Both the position numbers and the translations under genes were made by a program. The notes below the pieces were generated by a model. It saw nothing but the letters and a program-made list of their open reading frames with translations. It was not told the DNA's origin and ran no database searches. This document shows, piece after piece, positions 16,400-25,697 of a stretch of DNA of 64,000 nt (positions within the stretch are counted from its first letter, which is position 1; every line of letters starts with the position of its first letter). The stretch covers positions 1 through 64,000 of the forward strand of contig NZ_VBSB01000003.1 in the NCBI RefSeq assembly GCF_013337765.1, written 5' to 3'. The DNA comes from Mycolicibacterium sphagni (GTDB lineage Bacteria > Actinomycetota > Actinomycetes > Mycobacteriales > Mycobacteriaceae).

Positions 16400-16752
16400 A
16401 CGCCGCGGCGGTGGCCCGGCGCTGGCAGTTCTGGGCGGCCTTCGGCGTCGCGATCCTGCTGATCTCCGGCGTGGTGTCCTACTTCGCGAGCTCGAGCCCG
16501 GACGGGCTGGACTCGGCCACACTGCAGGGCTGCCAGGTCGTCGAGACCGGCCACGGTGGACAGCTGACCGGCACCTGCATCGCCCAGCACGCGACCGAGC
16601 ATCCGATGTCGGTCTCGCCGCTGGCCGACTACACGATCCTGGGCCACCCCGCCACCAGCGGACTGGCCGGCATCATCGGCGCAATCGTCGTCCTGGGCAT
16701 CGCCTTCGGAGCGTTCTGGTTGATCGCGCGCACCCGCCGCACCAAGGGCTGA
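16396..16752 (+). CDS. cbiN: CbiN/PDGLE-domain accessory membrane protein
   Basis: The 118-residue protein has two membrane helices and the characteristic SSPDGLDSATL element near residues 33-43 (PDGLE domain). This identifies it as the CbiN/NikN-type accessory component that helps CbiM load metal. Its ATG overlaps the cbiM stop (ATGA). The segment between the helices contains two Cys and several His residues facing the periplasmic side, which may assist metal capture. Assignment rests on the PDGLE signature and operon position. Confidence 0.82.
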   Translation: MNAAAVARRWQFWAAFGVAILLISGVVSYFASSSPDGLDSATLQGCQVVETGHGGQLTGTCIAQHATEHPMSVSPLADYTILGHPATSGLAGIIGAIVVLGIAFGAFWLIARTRRTKG

Positions 16753-16755
16753 GGC

Positions 16756-17532
16756 ATGGGCGCCGGGCACTCCCATCCGCTGTACCGGGACGGCGAATCG
16801 GTGGTGCACCGCGCACCCGCCGAGGTCAAGATCGCCGGTCTGGTGCTGTTCGTCCTGGCCGTGGTGGCCACCCCGCGGGAGATGATCTGGCCGTTCGGGG
16901 CCTATGCGGCGATCGTGCTCGTGGTCTGGCGCGTCGCCGGCATCCCGCTGCGCTGGATCCTGCCGCGGATGCTCATCGAAGCGCCGTTCATCGTGCTGGC
17001 CGTGCTGCTGCCGTTCGCCGAGGGCGGAGAGCGCGTCGAGGTGGCGGGTGTGCAGCTGTCGGTGACCGGGCTGTGGGCAGCGTGGGGGATCGTCATCAAG
17101 GGGACGCTGGGCGTGGCCGCCTCGCTGACCGTCGCTGCCACCACCTCGGCGCGGGAATTGCCGCTGGCGCTGAGCCGGCTCGGGGTGCCGGGCCTGGTGA
17201 CCTCGATGCTCGTGCTGATGATCCGCTACATCGATCTGCTGTCGGCTGAGGTGAGCCGGATGCGGATGGCGCGGATCTCACGCGGCGACTCCCCGCGTGC
17301 CATTCACCAGATCGGCGCGATCGCGAAAGGTGTTGGCGCGCTGTTTCTTCGGTCCTATGAACGGGGAGAACGCGTGTACCTGGCGATGGTGTCCCGTGGT
17401 TTCGACGGCAAGGTCCCTGAGCTGGCCATCGTCGGTGCCGGGCCGCGCGCGTCGGGTGCGCAGTGGGCATGCGCGCTGACGCCCGCGGTGGCCGCGGCCG
17501 CGGTGGCAGCCTCGGCGTGGGTGCTGCGATGA
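16756..17532 (+). CDS. cbiQ: CbiQ, ECF transporter T component
   Basis: This 258-residue membrane protein is the energy-coupling transmembrane (T) component. The two coupling motifs of EcfT proteins are present: RMARISRG around residues 171-178 and YLAMVSRGF around residues 210-218. They dock on the ATPase. It begins 3 nt after cbiN and ends with a 4-nt overlap into cbiO. Together with CbiM, CbiN and CbiO it would form a complete cobalt/nickel importer in the plasma membrane. Confidence 0.87.
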   Translation: MGAGHSHPLYRDGESVVHRAPAEVKIAGLVLFVLAVVATPREMIWPFGAYAAIVLVVWRVAGIPLRWILPRMLIEAPFIVLAVLLPFAEGGERVEVAGVQLSVTGLWAAWGIVIKGTLGVAASLTVAATTSARELPLALSRLGVPGLVTSMLVLMIRYIDLLSAEVSRMRMARISRGDSPRAIHQIGAIAKGVGALFLRSYERGERVYLAMVSRGFDGKVPELAIVGAGPRASGAQWACALTPAVAAAAVAASAWVLR

Positions 17533-18269
17533 CCGAGCCGGCGATCCGCGTTGAGGGTCTGCGCTACCGCTATCCCGACGGCCGGGTTGCGCTCGACGGT
17601 GTGGACTTGTCCATCGCCGCGGGTGAGCGGGTGGCGATCCTCGGGCCCAACGGGGCGGGCAAGACCACGCTGATGCTGCACCTCAACGGCGTGCTGACCG
17701 CCACTTCGGGTGCCGTCGAAATCAGTGGAATTGCGTTGACCCGAAAGACCCTTCGCGATATCAGGCGCCGGGTCGGGTTGGTGTTCCAGGACCCCGACGA
17801 TCAGCTGTTCATGCCGACGGTGGCCCAGGACGTCGCGTTCGGACCGGCGAACTTCGGGGTGACCGGTGACGAGCTGGCCGCCAGGGTGGCCGCCGCACTG
17901 GACGTGGTGTCGATGACCGAGCATGCCGAGCGCAGTCCCGCACACCTGTCCGGTGGCCAGCGCAGGCGCGCTGCGTTGGCCACGGTGCTGGCCTGCGAGC
18001 CGGAGATCCTGGTGCTCGACGAACCGTCGGCCAACCTCGATCCGGTGGCCCGCCGTGAATTGGCCGAAACGCTGACGACGCTGCCCGCCACGATGCTGGT
18101 CGTCACCCATGACCTGCCGTACGCCGCGCAACTGTGCGACCGGGCGATCGTGCTGGATCACGGTGCGGTGGTCGCCGACGACGCCATCACCGCGGTGCTG
18201 TCCGACAGCGAGCTGCTGGCCGCCCACCGGCTCGAATTACCCTGGGGCTTCACCGTTCCCGTTCGTTGA
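17529..18269 (+). CDS. cbiO: CbiO, ECF transporter ATPase
   Basis: The 246-residue ABC ATPase has Walker A GPNGAGKTT (residues 39-47), Q-loop FQDPDDQLF (86-94), signature LSGGQ (140-144), Walker B ILVLDEP (160-166) and H-loop His194. The DPDDQLF extension after the Q-loop glutamine is typical of ECF ATPases. ATG 17529 overlaps the cbiQ stop. A single ATPase gene implies a homodimer energising the CbiMNQO importer. It is the last gene of the operon. Confidence 0.92.
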   Translation: MTEPAIRVEGLRYRYPDGRVALDGVDLSIAAGERVAILGPNGAGKTTLMLHLNGVLTATSGAVEISGIALTRKTLRDIRRRVGLVFQDPDDQLFMPTVAQDVAFGPANFGVTGDELAARVAAALDVVSMTEHAERSPAHLSGGQRRRAALATVLACEPEILVLDEPSANLDPVARRELAETLTTLPATMLVVTHDLPYAAQLCDRAIVLDHGAVVADDAITAVLSDSELLAAHRLELPWGFTVPVR

Positions 18270-18307
18270 ATGCCTCACTGGCTCAACGTACAGCGGCCCT
18301 GGACGCA

Positions 18308-19126
18308 TTAGTGCTTGCGTTTGGAGGCCCCCACTCCCTTGTCACCGTGATGTTTGGCGGCGGCCGGCCCGGTGGCGGCGGCGCCTCCTGCCTTCACACC
18401 GTTGATGTGGACTCCAGGACCGGTTTGTGAGATCTTCTCGCCGACCTGGAAAACCGAGCCTGCGACCGCGAAAGGACCTCCGGCGCTCCCAACCGCGTTG
18501 CCGGAACCCAATACGTTGAAGGCCGAGCCGGCACGACTGTCACCCGCTGTCTCCACAATGACTTGATATCCACCCAGATTCAGGGCACTGCTCAGTGTGC
18601 CCCACGCGGTGATGGTGCTCTTGTTGCCGGTGTTGAAGGCCAGGAGATCGGTGCCAAACGCGTGCACCTTCGCCTCGCTGCCAAACAGATTGATGGCCAC
18701 ATTGCCTTGACCCAAGGCTTCGGCCTCTGAGTTATTTGCGATCGAGGCGGCCAGGTTGAAAAATTCGCTTTGGGCGGCACCAGCGTGCGCAGCGGAGTGC
18801 GATCCGGCCGCGATGGCGATCCCGAGGTTGGTCGCGATCGCACTACTGCTGTTTCCCAGCGCAGCTGCCGAGCCGAACGAGCCGTAGATGCCCGCGAACG
18901 CGCTGTTGCCCAACGCGATTGCCGCACCCAAGGCCCCGATGGCTTCCGCATCCGCATTGGCGCCGATGGCGATCGCGATCGTGGTCGGGCTGCTTGTGCA
19001 GTGGGAGCTGTTACCGAAACCGAACGCCGAGACACAGCTGGCGTTGGCGGCGGGTGCAAGGCCAACTCCCATCGTGACGATACTTGCGGCGAATGTGGCG
19101 AGTGTGGTTGAGGCGTAACGGTTCAT
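18308..19126 (-). CDS. Secreted Ala/Gly-rich protein with YadA-head-like pseudo-repeats
   Basis: The 272-residue protein has a Sec signal peptide (cleavage likely after ANA, residue ~29) and a mature region dominated by short repeats of the form A-x-A-x-G-N-S-x-A. Examples are IAIAIGANADAEAIG and AAIALGNSAFAG. This periodicity recalls the left-handed beta-roll of YadA/Hep_Hag heads, though no anchor domain is present. The C terminus is Lys/His-rich (AKHHGDKGVGASKRKH). I recognise no catalytic motif. It resembles uncharacterised secreted mycobacterial proteins. It is convergent with cbiO and followed on the same strand by nothing closely coupled. Confidence 0.65.
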   Translation of the reverse strand: MNRYASTTLATFAASIVTMGVGLAPAANASCVSAFGFGNSSHCTSSPTTIAIAIGANADAEAIGALGAAIALGNSAFAGIYGSFGSAAALGNSSSAIATNLGIAIAAGSHSAAHAGAAQSEFFNLAASIANNSEAEALGQGNVAINLFGSEAKVHAFGTDLLAFNTGNKSTITAWGTLSSALNLGGYQVIVETAGDSRAGSAFNVLGSGNAVGSAGGPFAVAGSVFQVGEKISQTGPGVHINGVKAGGAAATGPAAAKHHGDKGVGASKRKH

Positions 19127-19245
19127 AGGGACGGACACTACGGACCGATCTTCGGTCAGTACTTGGGGAGAATTCCCTAATTTTGGTTGCTCGGCCAGCC
19201 GCTCTGCGCTCGGTGGTTCCCACCCACTCAGGTGAGAGATGACGT

Positions 19246-20658
19246 CTAGTGCCTGCGGCCCTTCGGCCAGGGCGGCTCGCCGCACAACGCCAGCAGTGCA
19301 TTCTCGATCACCTCGGGCAGCGCCGGGTGGATCCAGTACTGGCCGCGGGCCATGTCCTGGCCTGCCAGCCCGAAACTCATCGCCTGGATCAGCGGCTGGA
19401 TCAACGACGACGCCTGATGGCCCATGATGTGCGCACCCAGGATCGTCCCGGTGTCCGCCTCGACGATGATCTTGGCGATTCCGGTGGTGTCCTCCATCGC
19501 CCAGCCGTACGCCACGTCGGCGTAGTCCTGAACTTTGACCTTGATCTCGTAACCGGCTGCGCGGGCCTCGTTTTCGGTGAGCCCGACACACGCAATCTGC
19601 GGATCGGTGAACACCGCCGACGGCACGAAGCGATGATCCGACGGCATCAGGTTTTCGGTGTCGTCCCAGTCCTGCAGCAGGTTGTGCCGCACCCTGCGAG
19701 CCTCGTGGTTGGCGACATGCTTGAGCTGGTATGTGGATGACACATCGCCGAGCGCGAAAATGCCTCGCGCCGTAGTCCGTTGGAATTCATCCACCACGAC
19801 CAGGCCGTCCTCGTCGACGTCGACCCCGGCAAGGTTCAGGTCCATCAAGTCCCCGTTGGGAATCCGGCCGGTAGCCACCAGCACGGCGTCGGCCGCCACC
19901 GAGGAGCCGTCGTCGAGTTCGATGACGACCTGCGAACCCTCGTGGTGTGCACCGATCATGTTGCGGTGACTGCGGATTTCCCACTTCTTGCTCGCGATGT
20001 CGGTGAACCGCTCACAGATCGTGTCGTCGCAGTGCGACAGCATCCCGCCGCCCCGGATGACGAGCGTCACCCGCGTGCCCAGCGCGGAGAACACGTGCGC
20101 GAACTCGGCGGCGACGAATCCGCCGCCGATGATCACCAGGTGCTTGGGCAGTTCCGGGATGCGCATGATCGTGTCGCTGGTGTGCACCTGCACCCCGCAG
20201 CCCGCGATGGCCTCGGGAATCATCGCCCGTGCTCCCGCGGCGATCACCACCTGATCGGCTGTGAACTCCTCGCCCTTCTCGGTGCGCAACGAGTACCCGT
20301 TCTCGGTGCGGCCGGTGAAGCGGGTATGGCTGTCATAGACCGTCACATTCGGCGACGAACGCCGGTAGTGCTCACCGCCGATGGCCAGCGGGTCGATACG
20401 GCCGAAGACCCGCGAGACGATATCGCTCCAGCGCACGCCGTCGATGTGAGCGTCGACACCGAATCGGCCGGCCTCGCGTACGGTCTGGGCCACCTCGGCG
20501 GCATAGACGAACATCTTGGTCGGAATGCACCCCACGTTCAGGCAGGTACCGCCGAACACGCCCTGCTCGCAGATCGCGACCTTCTTGCCTGCGTAGCGCT
20601 CGTCGATGATCGAATTGCCCGAGCCGGTTCCGATGATCGCAATATCGAAGTGCTGCAA
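19246..20658 (-). CDS. mtr: Mycothione reductase
   Basis: This 470-residue flavoprotein disulfide reductase reduces mycothione to mycothiol with NADPH, maintaining the actinobacterial thiol pool. Visible features are the FAD motif IIGTGSGN (8-15), the redox-active Cys39/Cys44 in GTCLNVGC, the NADPH motif IIGGGFVAAEF, and the C-terminal YWIHPALPE with the His-Glu base. The TTG at 20658 has AAGGGG about 9 nt upstream and reproduces the start of the M. tuberculosis enzyme; a GTG at 20676 lies upstream of that site and is less likely. It follows an alpha/beta hydrolase gene by 10 nt. Confidence 0.93.
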   Translation of the reverse strand: MQHFDIAIIGTGSGNSIIDERYAGKKVAICEQGVFGGTCLNVGCIPTKMFVYAAEVAQTVREAGRFGVDAHIDGVRWSDIVSRVFGRIDPLAIGGEHYRRSSPNVTVYDSHTRFTGRTENGYSLRTEKGEEFTADQVVIAAGARAMIPEAIAGCGVQVHTSDTIMRIPELPKHLVIIGGGFVAAEFAHVFSALGTRVTLVIRGGGMLSHCDDTICERFTDIASKKWEIRSHRNMIGAHHEGSQVVIELDDGSSVAADAVLVATGRIPNGDLMDLNLAGVDVDEDGLVVVDEFQRTTARGIFALGDVSSTYQLKHVANHEARRVRHNLLQDWDDTENLMPSDHRFVPSAVFTDPQIACVGLTENEARAAGYEIKVKVQDYADVAYGWAMEDTTGIAKIIVEADTGTILGAHIMGHQASSLIQPLIQAMSFGLAGQDMARGQYWIHPALPEVIENALLALCGEPPWPKGRRH

Positions 20659-20668
20659 CGAAATCCCC

Positions 20669-21691
20669 TTATCCACGGCCCGCGGACGACGCGGCCGATT
20701 CCAGATGCGCACGATAGAAATGCAGCCAGGAGTCGAGTGCGCGATACGACTCCACTCGAGGCTGGGTCAGCGACAGGAACACGTCGTGTTTGGCGTCGCG
20801 GATCGGTACGACGGTGGTGCGGTTGCCGATGCAGCCCGCCCACCGTGCGATCTGGGTGACGTCGAGGACGGCGTCGCCGCGCTGCATGCTCGACGCGTCC
20901 GCGCTCTCGGTCACGCTGTGGTCAGAACGCAGGATCAGGTTCGGCACACCGACATCCAAACCGCGATGCAAGGTGGCGTGGCCGCGGCGGATGGCGTGGA
21001 TCCAGCCGAAGGTCACCGGGAATCCGCCCAGCGGCTTCCACTGCAGGTTGTACTCGAACTCGCCGTGGTAGTCGCGGTGCAGGGTCAGCCCGTAGCCACC
21101 CTTGCTGGTGGCGCGCACCACCCTGGTCTTGCGCACCCGTGACAACGCGCCGATCGCCGTCGACGTCAGCCGGGTCCGCAGGATCGCCGGTCCGTGCAAG
21201 TCCAGCCACGGACTGTTGAGCACCAGACCCCCCAGCGACAGCGCGGCCGTGGCATTCCGGCGCCGCACCCGGTTCAGCCAGAGCGACACGATCAGCCCAC
21301 CGGCGGAATGGCCGTACACCAGGATCGTGGTGCCGGGATTCTCGGTGGCGATCACCGCAACGGCCCGCTCCAGCTCGCGGTCGTAGCGGGCGAGGTCGGT
21401 GGTGAAGTGCGGTGTCTGACCCTCGCGCCAGGACCGGCCACACTTGTGTTGGTCCAGCGCATAGAACCGGAACCCGGCGGCCGCGAAGTGATCGGCCAGT
21501 TCGGTGTTGAAGAAATAGTCGGTGAACCCGTGCACCGCCAGCACGGTGTGGGCGGCCGGGGTGCCGTCCGCGCGGCGCACCAGAGTGGCGAACAAATCGC
21601 CCTCGCCGTCGGGGTCCGGCCCCAACGGCACGGTGGCCTGTTGGTAGCCGGGAAGGACATCGTCGGCCCATTCGGCCCGAGCTGCCGTCAC
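20669..21691 (-). CDS. Alpha/beta hydrolase (lysophospholipase-like)
   Basis: The 340-residue serine hydrolase has an oxyanion-hole HGF (residues 54-57) and nucleophile elbow GHSAGG with Ser129, in the order expected for alpha/beta hydrolases of the monoglyceride lipase/lysophospholipase group. It lies immediately upstream of mtr on the same strand, matching the Rv2854-Rv2855 pair of M. tuberculosis from memory. The physiological substrate is unknown; a link to mycothiol is only suggested by linkage. A 15-bp direct repeat sits just upstream of its start. Confidence 0.83.
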   Translation of the reverse strand: MTAARAEWADDVLPGYQQATVPLGPDPDGEGDLFATLVRRADGTPAAHTVLAVHGFTDYFFNTELADHFAAAGFRFYALDQHKCGRSWREGQTPHFTTDLARYDRELERAVAVIATENPGTTILVYGHSAGGLIVSLWLNRVRRRNATAALSLGGLVLNSPWLDLHGPAILRTRLTSTAIGALSRVRKTRVVRATSKGGYGLTLHRDYHGEFEYNLQWKPLGGFPVTFGWIHAIRRGHATLHRGLDVGVPNLILRSDHSVTESADASSMQRGDAVLDVTQIARWAGCIGNRTTVVPIRDAKHDVFLSLTQPRVESYRALDSWLHFYRAHLESAASSAGRG

Positions 21692-21707
21692 ACGCCATAC
21701 CCTAACC

Positions 21708-21744
21708 GGGTGTGGTGCTGGCTACATCGGGGTGTGGTGCTGGC
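21708..21744. repeat. 15-bp direct repeat in the divergent mqo promoter region
   Basis: GGGTGTGGTGCTGGC occurs at 21708-21722 and again at 21730-21744, a 22-bp period (about two helical turns). The pair lies between the divergent alpha/beta hydrolase (start 21691) and mqo (start 21824), so it may be a regulator binding site or a recent small duplication. Confidence 0.5.
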
Positions 21745-21823
21745 GACTCTCCTGAATAACTGAGTGCCGCTCGGGATAACCTGACTACCTGTACAGCTGA
21801 TACGAGTAAAGGACGACGAAGCG

Positions 21824-23395
21824 GTGTCTGATACCACCAAGACCGACGTGGTGCTGGTTGGCGCGGGAATCATGAGCGCGACACTGGGGGCGCTGCTGCG
21901 TTTGGTCCAACCGGACTGGTCGATCACGCTGGTCGAGCGCCTCGACGCGGCCGCTGCCGAGAGTTCCGATCCGTGGAACAACGCAGGCACCGGGCACTCG
22001 GCGCTGTGCGAGCTCAACTACACCCCGGAGAAGGCCGACGGCACCATCGACATTGCCAAGGCCATCAACGTCAACGAGCAGTTCCAGGTCACCCGCCAGT
22101 TCTGGAGCTATGCGCACGAGCACGGCATCCTGCCCGACGTCCGCAGCTTCCTGAACCCCATCCCGCACGTCAGCTTCGTGCAGGGTGCCGAGCACATCGA
22201 CTACCTGCGCCGCCGCCGCGACACCCTGGTGCGCAACCCGCTGTTCGCCACGATGGAGTTCATCGACGACCCCGACGAATTCACCCGCCGTCTGCCGCTG
22301 ATGGCCAAGGGTCGGGACTTCTCCCAGCCGGTCGCGCTGAACTGGACCGAGGACGGCACCGACGTCGACTTCGGCTCCCTGACCCGCCAGCTGCTCGGCT
22401 ACGGCACCGAGCGCGGCATGACCACACTGTTCGGCCACGACGTGCTCGACCTTCACAACGAGTCCGACGGCGGCTGGACCGTCAAGATCCATAACCGGCG
22501 CACCGGCCAGAAGCACAAGCTGTCGGCCAAGTTCGTGTTCGTCGGCGCCGGCGGCGGCGCTTTGCCGCTGCTGCAGAAGGCCGGCATCCCCGAGGCCAAG
22601 GGCTTCGGCGGTTTCCCGGTCAGCGGCCAGTGGCTGCGCACCGGCAACGCCGAGCTGGCGGCCGCCCACCAGGCCAAGGTGTACGGCGCCCCGCCGCTGG
22701 GCGCGCCGCCGATGTCGGTGCCGCACCTGGACACCCGCGTGATCAACGGGCGCTCGTGGCTGCTGTTCGGCCCGTTCGCCGGCTGGTCGCCGAAGTTCCT
22801 CAAGGAAGGCAAGATCACCGATCTGCCGCTGTCGGTCAAGCCCAACAACCTCGCCTCGATGATCGGTGTCGGGCTCACCGAGATGGGTCTGCTGAAGTAC
22901 CTCATCAGCCAGCTCGCCCTCAGTGAGGCCGACCGGGTCAACGAGCTCCGCCAATTCGCGCCCACGGCACAAGATTCCGACTGGGAGATCGATATCGCCG
23001 GCCAACGGGTGCAGGTGATCCGCCGCGATGCCAAGAAACTCGGTGTGCTCGAGTTCGGCACCACGGTGCTGGCGGCCGCCGACGGCTCGATCGCCGGCCT
23101 GCTCGGTGCGTCCCCCGGTGCCTCCACCGCCGTCCCGGCGATGATCGAGGTCTTGGAGCGCTGCTTCGCCGACCGCTACCAGGGCTGGCTGCCCAAGCTC
23201 AAGGAAATGGTGCCCTCGCTGGGCACCAAGCTCTCGGAGAACCCTGAGCTGTTCGCCGAGGTGTGGGCACACGGCACCAAGGTGCTCGGGCTGGAAAGCC
23301 GAGTCGACGCCAGCCACGCCGCGCTGGCAGCCGGGGCGGATATCGCGCCTGCCGCTACGGGTTCCGGTAGCCCGGAACCCGCGGGGGTGGTGTGA
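21824..23395 (+). CDS. mqo: Malate:quinone oxidoreductase
   Basis: The 523-residue FAD enzyme oxidises malate to oxaloacetate and passes electrons directly to the quinone pool at the membrane. It shows the FAD-binding start [16 protein letters not shown] (residues ~9-24) and family signatures such as [17 protein letters not shown]. Length matches the bacterial Mqo family (about 500). The GTG start at 21824 has AAAGGA at 21808-21813. It is the head of a probable operon with a GNAT protein and the cobalamin-associated genes, because the next gene overlaps it by 4 nt. Confidence 0.94.
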   Translation: MSDTTKTDVVLVGAGIMSATLGALLRLVQPDWSITLVERLDAAAAESSDPWNNAGTGHSALCELNYTPEKADGTIDIAKAINVNEQFQVTRQFWSYAHEHGILPDVRSFLNPIPHVSFVQGAEHIDYLRRRRDTLVRNPLFATMEFIDDPDEFTRRLPLMAKGRDFSQPVALNWTEDGTDVDFGSLTRQLLGYGTERGMTTLFGHDVLDLHNESDGGWTVKIHNRRTGQKHKLSAKFVFVGAGGGALPLLQKAGIPEAKGFGGFPVSGQWLRTGNAELAAAHQAKVYGAPPLGAPPMSVPHLDTRVINGRSWLLFGPFAGWSPKFLKEGKITDLPLSVKPNNLASMIGVGLTEMGLLKYLISQLALSEADRVNELRQFAPTAQDSDWEIDIAGQRVQVIRRDAKKLGVLEFGTTVLAAADGSIAGLLGASPGASTAVPAMIEVLERCFADRYQGWLPKLKEMVPSLGTKLSENPELFAEVWAHGTKVLGLESRVDASHAALAAGADIAPAATGSGSPEPAGVV

Positions 23396-23865
23396 CGGTC
23401 GCCTTGCGCCGCTCCTGGGCCAAGGACCTCGACGCGGCCACCCTCTACGAGCTGTTGAAGCTGCGCGTCGAGGTGTTCGTCGTCGAGCAGGCGTGCCCGT
23501 ATCCGGAGCTCGACGGCCGTGACCTGCTCGCCGAGACCCGGCACTTCTGGCTGGAGCAGCCCGACGGCACGGTGATCGCCACGCTGCGGCTGATGGAGGA
23601 GCACGCGGGCGGGGAGAAGACGTTCCGCATCGGCCGGGTCTGCACTCAGCGCGCCGCCCGCGGCCACGGCCACACCACCCGGCTGTTGCAGGCCGCGATC
23701 GCCGAAGTCGGCGACTACCTGTGCCGGATCGACGCCCAGACCTACCTCGCCGACATGTATGCCCGGCACGGCTTCGCCGCCGCCGGAGCTGAATTCGTCG
23801 AAGACGGCATCCCGCACGTGCCGATGGTGCGGCGCACCGGCGGTACCGAAACCGACCAGTCGTGA
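23392..23865 (+). CDS. ElaA-like GNAT N-acetyltransferase
   Basis: The 157-residue protein is an ElaA-type GNAT. It has the N-terminal [20 protein letters not shown] element and the acetyl-CoA loop region [21 protein letters not shown]. The substrate is unknown. Its GTG overlaps the mqo stop and its own stop overlaps the next GTG, giving tight coupling mqo-elaA-chelatase. The same arrangement exists in M. tuberculosis (Rv2852c-Rv2850c, from memory), but no biochemical reason is known. Confidence 0.82.
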   Translation: MTVALRRSWAKDLDAATLYELLKLRVEVFVVEQACPYPELDGRDLLAETRHFWLEQPDGTVIATLRLMEEHAGGEKTFRIGRVCTQRAARGHGHTTRLLQAAIAEVGDYLCRIDAQTYLADMYARHGFAAAGAEFVEDGIPHVPMVRRTGGTETDQS

Positions 23866-25679
23866 GCGCCGCCCCGTACCCGTTCAGCGCGATCGTCGGG
23901 CACGACCAGCTGCGCTTGGCCCTGGTGCTGTGCGCGGTGCGCCCCGAGATCGGCGGTGTGCTGATCCGTGGCGAGAAGGGCACCGCGAAGTCGACGGCGG
24001 TGCGGGCGCTGGCCGCGATCCTGGCGCAGGTCGATGCGGATTCGCGGCTGGTGGAGTTGCCCATCGGGGCGACCGAGGACCGGGTGGTCGGCTCGCTGGA
24101 TCTGCAGAAGGTGCTGCGCGACGGCGAGCACGCGTTTTCGCCGGGCCTGTTGGCCCGCGCGCATGGCGGTGTGCTCTACGTCGACGAGGTCAACCTGCTG
24201 CACGACCATCTCGTCGACATCATGCTGGACGCTGCGGCTATGGGCCGGGTGCACATCGAGCGCGACGGGATTTCGCACTCGCATGAAGCCCGCTTCGTCC
24301 TGATCGGCACGATGAATCCTGAAGAGGGCGAACTGCGTCCGCAGCTTTTGGACCGGTTCGGGCTGACCGTCGACGTGCATGCTTCCCGCGATGTGGCAGT
24401 GCGCAGCGAGGTGATCCGCCAGCGGCTGGCCTACGAGGCCGACCCGGCCGGGTTCGCCGCGCGGCACGCCGAACAGGACAGCGAACTGGCCCGGCGGATC
24501 GCCGCGGCCCGTGACCGGGTCGCCGATGTCGTGCTGCCGGATGCCGAGCTGACCCGGATTGCGGCGCTGTGCGCGGCTTTCGACGTGGACGGGATGCGCG
24601 CCGACCTGGTGGTGGCGCGCACCGCGGTGGCGCACGCGGCCTGGCGTGGGGCGCAAGCCGTTGCGCAGGAGGATATTCGGGTGGCCGCCGAGCTCGCGCT
24701 GCCGCACCGGCGCAGGCGCGACCCGTTCGACGATCCAGGTCTTGACCCCGCGCAGCTCGACGAGGCGATGGCCGCCACCGATAGCGGCCCGGAGCCCGAT
24801 CCCGACCCTGATCCGCCCGGCGGTGGGCAGTCGGTCGACGGATCGTCACAACCGTCTGCGCCGCAAGGAAATTCGTCTTCGGCACCGAAACCGTCCGCAC
24901 CACCCGCCGCGACGTTTCGCGCCAGGGCACTGACCGTGCCCGGGGTGGGGGAGGGCAACCCCGGCAGGCGCTCGCGGGCGCGCAACCGCTCCGGGGCGGT
25001 GGTCACCGCCACCGACGCTCCCGAGCAGGGCCACGGGCTGCACTTGTTCGCCACCGTGCTCAATGCCGCCGGGAACGGCCGGCTGCGGCCGCACCCCGAG
25101 GACATTCGCCGGGCGGTGCGGGTGGGCCGCGAAGGCAACCTGGTGATCTTCGTCGTCGACGCGTCCGGGTCGATGGCCGCGCGGGACCGGATGTCGGCGG
25201 TGACAGGGGCGGCGCTGTCGTTGTTGCGCGACGCCTACCAGCGGCGTGACAAGGTCGCCGTCATCACCTTCCGTCACGACGGGGCCCGGGTTCTGCTGCC
25301 GCCGACAACGTCGGCACATATCGCGTCACGCAGGCTCACGCGTTTCGACACCGGTGGCACCACACCGTTGGCGCAGGGACTGCTGGCCGCCCGCGACGTC
25401 GTGGTCCGTGAGCGGGTACGTGACCGGACCCGGCGCCCGCTGGTGGTGGTCCTCACCGACGGCCGCGCCACCGGTGGTCCGGATCCGTTGGGGCGCAGCC
25501 GTTCTGCGGCCCGCCAGCTGGTGGCCGAGGGCGCTGCCGCGGTGGTGGTGGACTGTGAGACGTCGTACATCCGGCTGGGCTTGGCCGCGGATCTGGCTGA
25601 GAATCTGGAAGCCCCGCTGCTGCAATTGGAGCAGCTGCGCGCAGACTATCTGGCACAGGCCGTGCGCCGCGCTGCCTGA
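23862..25679 (+). CDS. Magnesium/cobalt chelatase-like AAA+ ATPase fused to VWA domain
   Basis: The 605-residue protein combines a ChlI/BchI-like AAA+ module with a ChlD-like C-terminal von Willebrand A domain. Walker A is GEKGTAKST (37-45), Walker [11 protein letters not shown] Pro/Ser-rich linker spans residues ~305-350, and the VWA MIDAS motif is DASGS. Such I-D fusions insert metal into tetrapyrroles or act as MoxR/VWA-type assembly factors. Position directly before cobO, cobB and cysG supports involvement in cobalt insertion, but CobN, the large catalytic subunit, is not in this window. Confidence 0.85.
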   Translation: MSAAPYPFSAIVGHDQLRLALVLCAVRPEIGGVLIRGEKGTAKSTAVRALAAILAQVDADSRLVELPIGATEDRVVGSLDLQKVLRDGEHAFSPGLLARAHGGVLYVDEVNLLHDHLVDIMLDAAAMGRVHIERDGISHSHEARFVLIGTMNPEEGELRPQLLDRFGLTVDVHASRDVAVRSEVIRQRLAYEADPAGFAARHAEQDSELARRIAAARDRVADVVLPDAELTRIAALCAAFDVDGMRADLVVARTAVAHAAWRGAQAVAQEDIRVAAELALPHRRRRDPFDDPGLDPAQLDEAMAATDSGPEPDPDPDPPGGGQSVDGSSQPSAPQGNSSSAPKPSAPPAATFRARALTVPGVGEGNPGRRSRARNRSGAVVTATDAPEQGHGLHLFATVLNAAGNGRLRPHPEDIRRAVRVGREGNLVIFVVDASGSMAARDRMSAVTGAALSLLRDAYQRRDKVAVITFRHDGARVLLPPTTSAHIASRRLTRFDTGGTTPLAQGLLAARDVVVRERVRDRTRRPLVVVLTDGRATGGPDPLGRSRSAARQLVAEGAAAVVVDCETSYIRLGLAADLAENLEAPLLQLEQLRADYLAQAVRRAA

Positions 25680-25697
25680 AGCAGAAGGGGACCGTCC

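Noticed and set aside
21785..24064. A 759-codon minus-strand open frame spanning mqo and the GNAT gene
   Set aside because: It is antisense to two well-recognised genes and consists of Arg/His/Ala-rich low-complexity sequence with no motif.
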